Shown here piece by piece: positions 36,621-37,583 of a DNA stretch of 37,583 nt. The stretch covers positions 1 through 37,583 of the forward strand of contig NZ_JADDUM010000206.1 of NCBI RefSeq assembly GCF_015163715.1. Direction: 5' to 3'. Made by a program: the position numbers and the translations under genes. The number at the start of each line of letters is the position of its first letter. Positions within the stretch are counted from its first letter, which is position 1. This DNA comes from Pseudomonas cyclaminis. Lineage in GTDB: Bacteria; Pseudomonadota; Gammaproteobacteria; Pseudomonadales; Pseudomonadaceae. A model generated the notes under the pieces. It was not told the origin of the DNA. It saw only the letters and a list, made by a program, of their open reading frames with translations, and made no database searches.

Positions 36621-37541
36621 TCAGGGTTTGAACACCACATCCTGCTCCAACACCACCCGCTGTTCCCCCGCATCCAGCCGCACCACTGCGCCCATCGGCA
36701 GCGTCAGGTTCGGATCGCAATGTCCGCTGCGCCAGCCGCACAATACTGGAATGCCCAGAGGCTCGAAGGTCTGCTTCAGCAAGCGCTCCAGCGCACCGTT
36801 ATCCACACCCGCCACATCACCGACCAGCACTCCCGCGACCAGGGCCAACTTGCCCGCCAGGCGCAGGTGCGTGAGCAAGCGGTCGATGCGGTAGATCGGT
36901 TCGTTGACGTCCTCGATAAAAAGGATGATGCCTTCAGCCTCCAACTCGAAAGGCGTGCCCATCACCGCCGCGATCATCGACAGGTTGCCCCCCAGCAAGC
37001 GCCCACAGGCGATGCCAGGCTCTATGGTGGTCAACGGGAACGCCACCGGGTGCGCGAGCACACTGCCGGCGCCGAGCTGGCCACGTAGCAGGCTGAACAG
37101 GGAGGACTCGGTGGGTGGCTGCTTGTTACCGAGCAGGTCGGCATTGAGCATCGGGCCGTGGAAGGTCACGAAGCCAGCGTAACGGTTGATCGCCAGATGC
37201 AGGGCAGTGATGTCGCTATAGCCTACAAACGGCTTGGGGTTGGCGCGGATCAGCTCGAAGTCCAGCGCGTCCAGCAATCGTGGCGTGCCATAGCCGCCGC
37301 GCAGGCAGAAGATGGCATCGATATCGGGATTGGCAAAGGCGGCGTGCAGATCGTTGAGGCGGACTTTATCGCTGCCGGCGAGGTAGCCGTCGCGCTCATA
37401 GACGCCGGGGAAAATTCGCAGGTCGTAGCCGCGGGTGCGCATCCATTGGCCGGCCTTTTCAACGTCCAATGCGGCGGGGCCGGCGGGGGCGATCAGGGCG
37501 ATGGTGCCTTCAGGACGAAGGGCTGGAACGGCTGCTGTCAT
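36621..37541 (-). CDS. ldcA: LD-carboxypeptidase (S66 family)
   Basis: 306 aa from the ATG at 37541 (MTAAVPALRPEG), with GGGAGAG upstream; a TTG nine codons earlier is not needed. Serine peptidase that removes the terminal D-Ala from murein tetrapeptides during recycling, in the cytoplasm. The Ser-Glu-His triad is S109 (VGYSDITAL), E210 (FIEDVNEP) and H274 (SGHCDPNLTLP), matching LdcA S115/E217/H285. CLRGGYG is the family motif before the nucleophile. Its neighbour on the other strand is a lytic transglycosylase, so both act on peptidoglycan turnover, but they are convergent. Confidence 0.94.
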   Translation of the reverse strand: MTAAVPALRPEGTIALIAPAGPAALDVEKAGQWMRTRGYDLRIFPGVYERDGYLAGSDKVRLNDLHAAFANPDIDAIFCLRGGYGTPRLLDALDFELIRANPKPFVGYSDITALHLAINRYAGFVTFHGPMLNADLLGNKQPPTESSLFSLLRGQLGAGSVLAHPVAFPLTTIEPGIACGRLLGGNLSMIAAVMGTPFELEAEGIILFIEDVNEPIYRIDRLLTHLRLAGKLALVAGVLVGDVAGVDNGALERLLKQTFEPLGIPVLCGWRSGHCDPNLTLPMGAVVRLDAGEQRVVLEQDVVFKP

Positions 37542-37569
37542 ACACAACTCTCCCTCGTTAACGCGCAAA

Positions 37570-37583
37570 AAATGTGGGAGGGG
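37570..37583. repeat. Partial REP element at the window end
   Basis: AAATGTGGGAGGGG, the left arm of a REP unit, is cut off by the window boundary. Confidence 0.6.

Overview
This window is a chromosomal segment of a fluorescent-group Pseudomonas. The evidence is high GC, Pseudomonas-type housekeeping proteins, many REP/REPIN palindromes of the GTGGGAGGGGGCTTGCC type in intergenic gaps, and a gene order that, from memory, follows the P. aeruginosa PAO1 block from about PA3961 (hrpB) to about PA3992. No phage, insertion sequence, integron, CRISPR array, rRNA or tRNA was seen.

Layout. 1-5960: 3' end of an endonuclease/exonuclease/phosphatase-family gene, hrpB helicase (-), a small lipoprotein, a FieF-like cation diffusion facilitator (+), and a low-complexity DUF6515-like exported protein (-). 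5961-6377: a 417-bp gap with two promoter-like sites and a minus-strand terminator hairpin, possibly a small RNA. 6378-11147: Lrp/AsnC regulator, a DUF2788 membrane protein, an RluE-type pseudouridine synthase, AMP nucleosidase, and an AidB-type acyl-CoA dehydrogenase. 11215-16635: the LadS-type hybrid sensor kinase, then thiD, thiE and hemL. 16862-17416: an exported Sel1/TPR protein. 23065-29750: DUF1820, miaB, phoH, ybeY, corC, lnt, and a DUF218/ElyC-like membrane protein. 29850-37541: a 105-aa hypothetical, leuS, lptE, holA, arfA, an MltB-type transglycosylase, and ldcA.

The accessory part is 17417-22837. It is a five-gene minus-strand operon between the Sel1 gene and DUF1820, which I recall as adjacent in P. 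aeruginosa. It encodes a trimethylamine-dehydrogenase-family flavoenzyme (cysteinyl-FMN Cys, 4Fe-4S cysteines, ADP-binding fold), an AotJ/HisJ-like binding protein, two HisQ/HisM-like permeases, and an AotO-like AspA/AstE metallo-deacylase. It looks like an aotJQMO block without its ATPase (aotP) or regulator (argR), joined to an amine dehydrogenase. The active site keeps the catalytic Tyr/His/Asp, but two of the three aromatic residues that cage trimethylamine are acidic (Glu60, Asp352). The substrate is therefore probably a cationic primary amine or basic amino-acid derivative rather than trimethylamine. This is the best candidate for an undescribed system here.

Data quality matters. Five genes (hrpB, the CDF transporter, aidB-like, thiD, leuS) are each broken by one frameshift, and each is explained by loss of G/C bases from a short G/C run. 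Because leuS is essential, these are most likely sequencing errors, and each gene is annotated over its full span.
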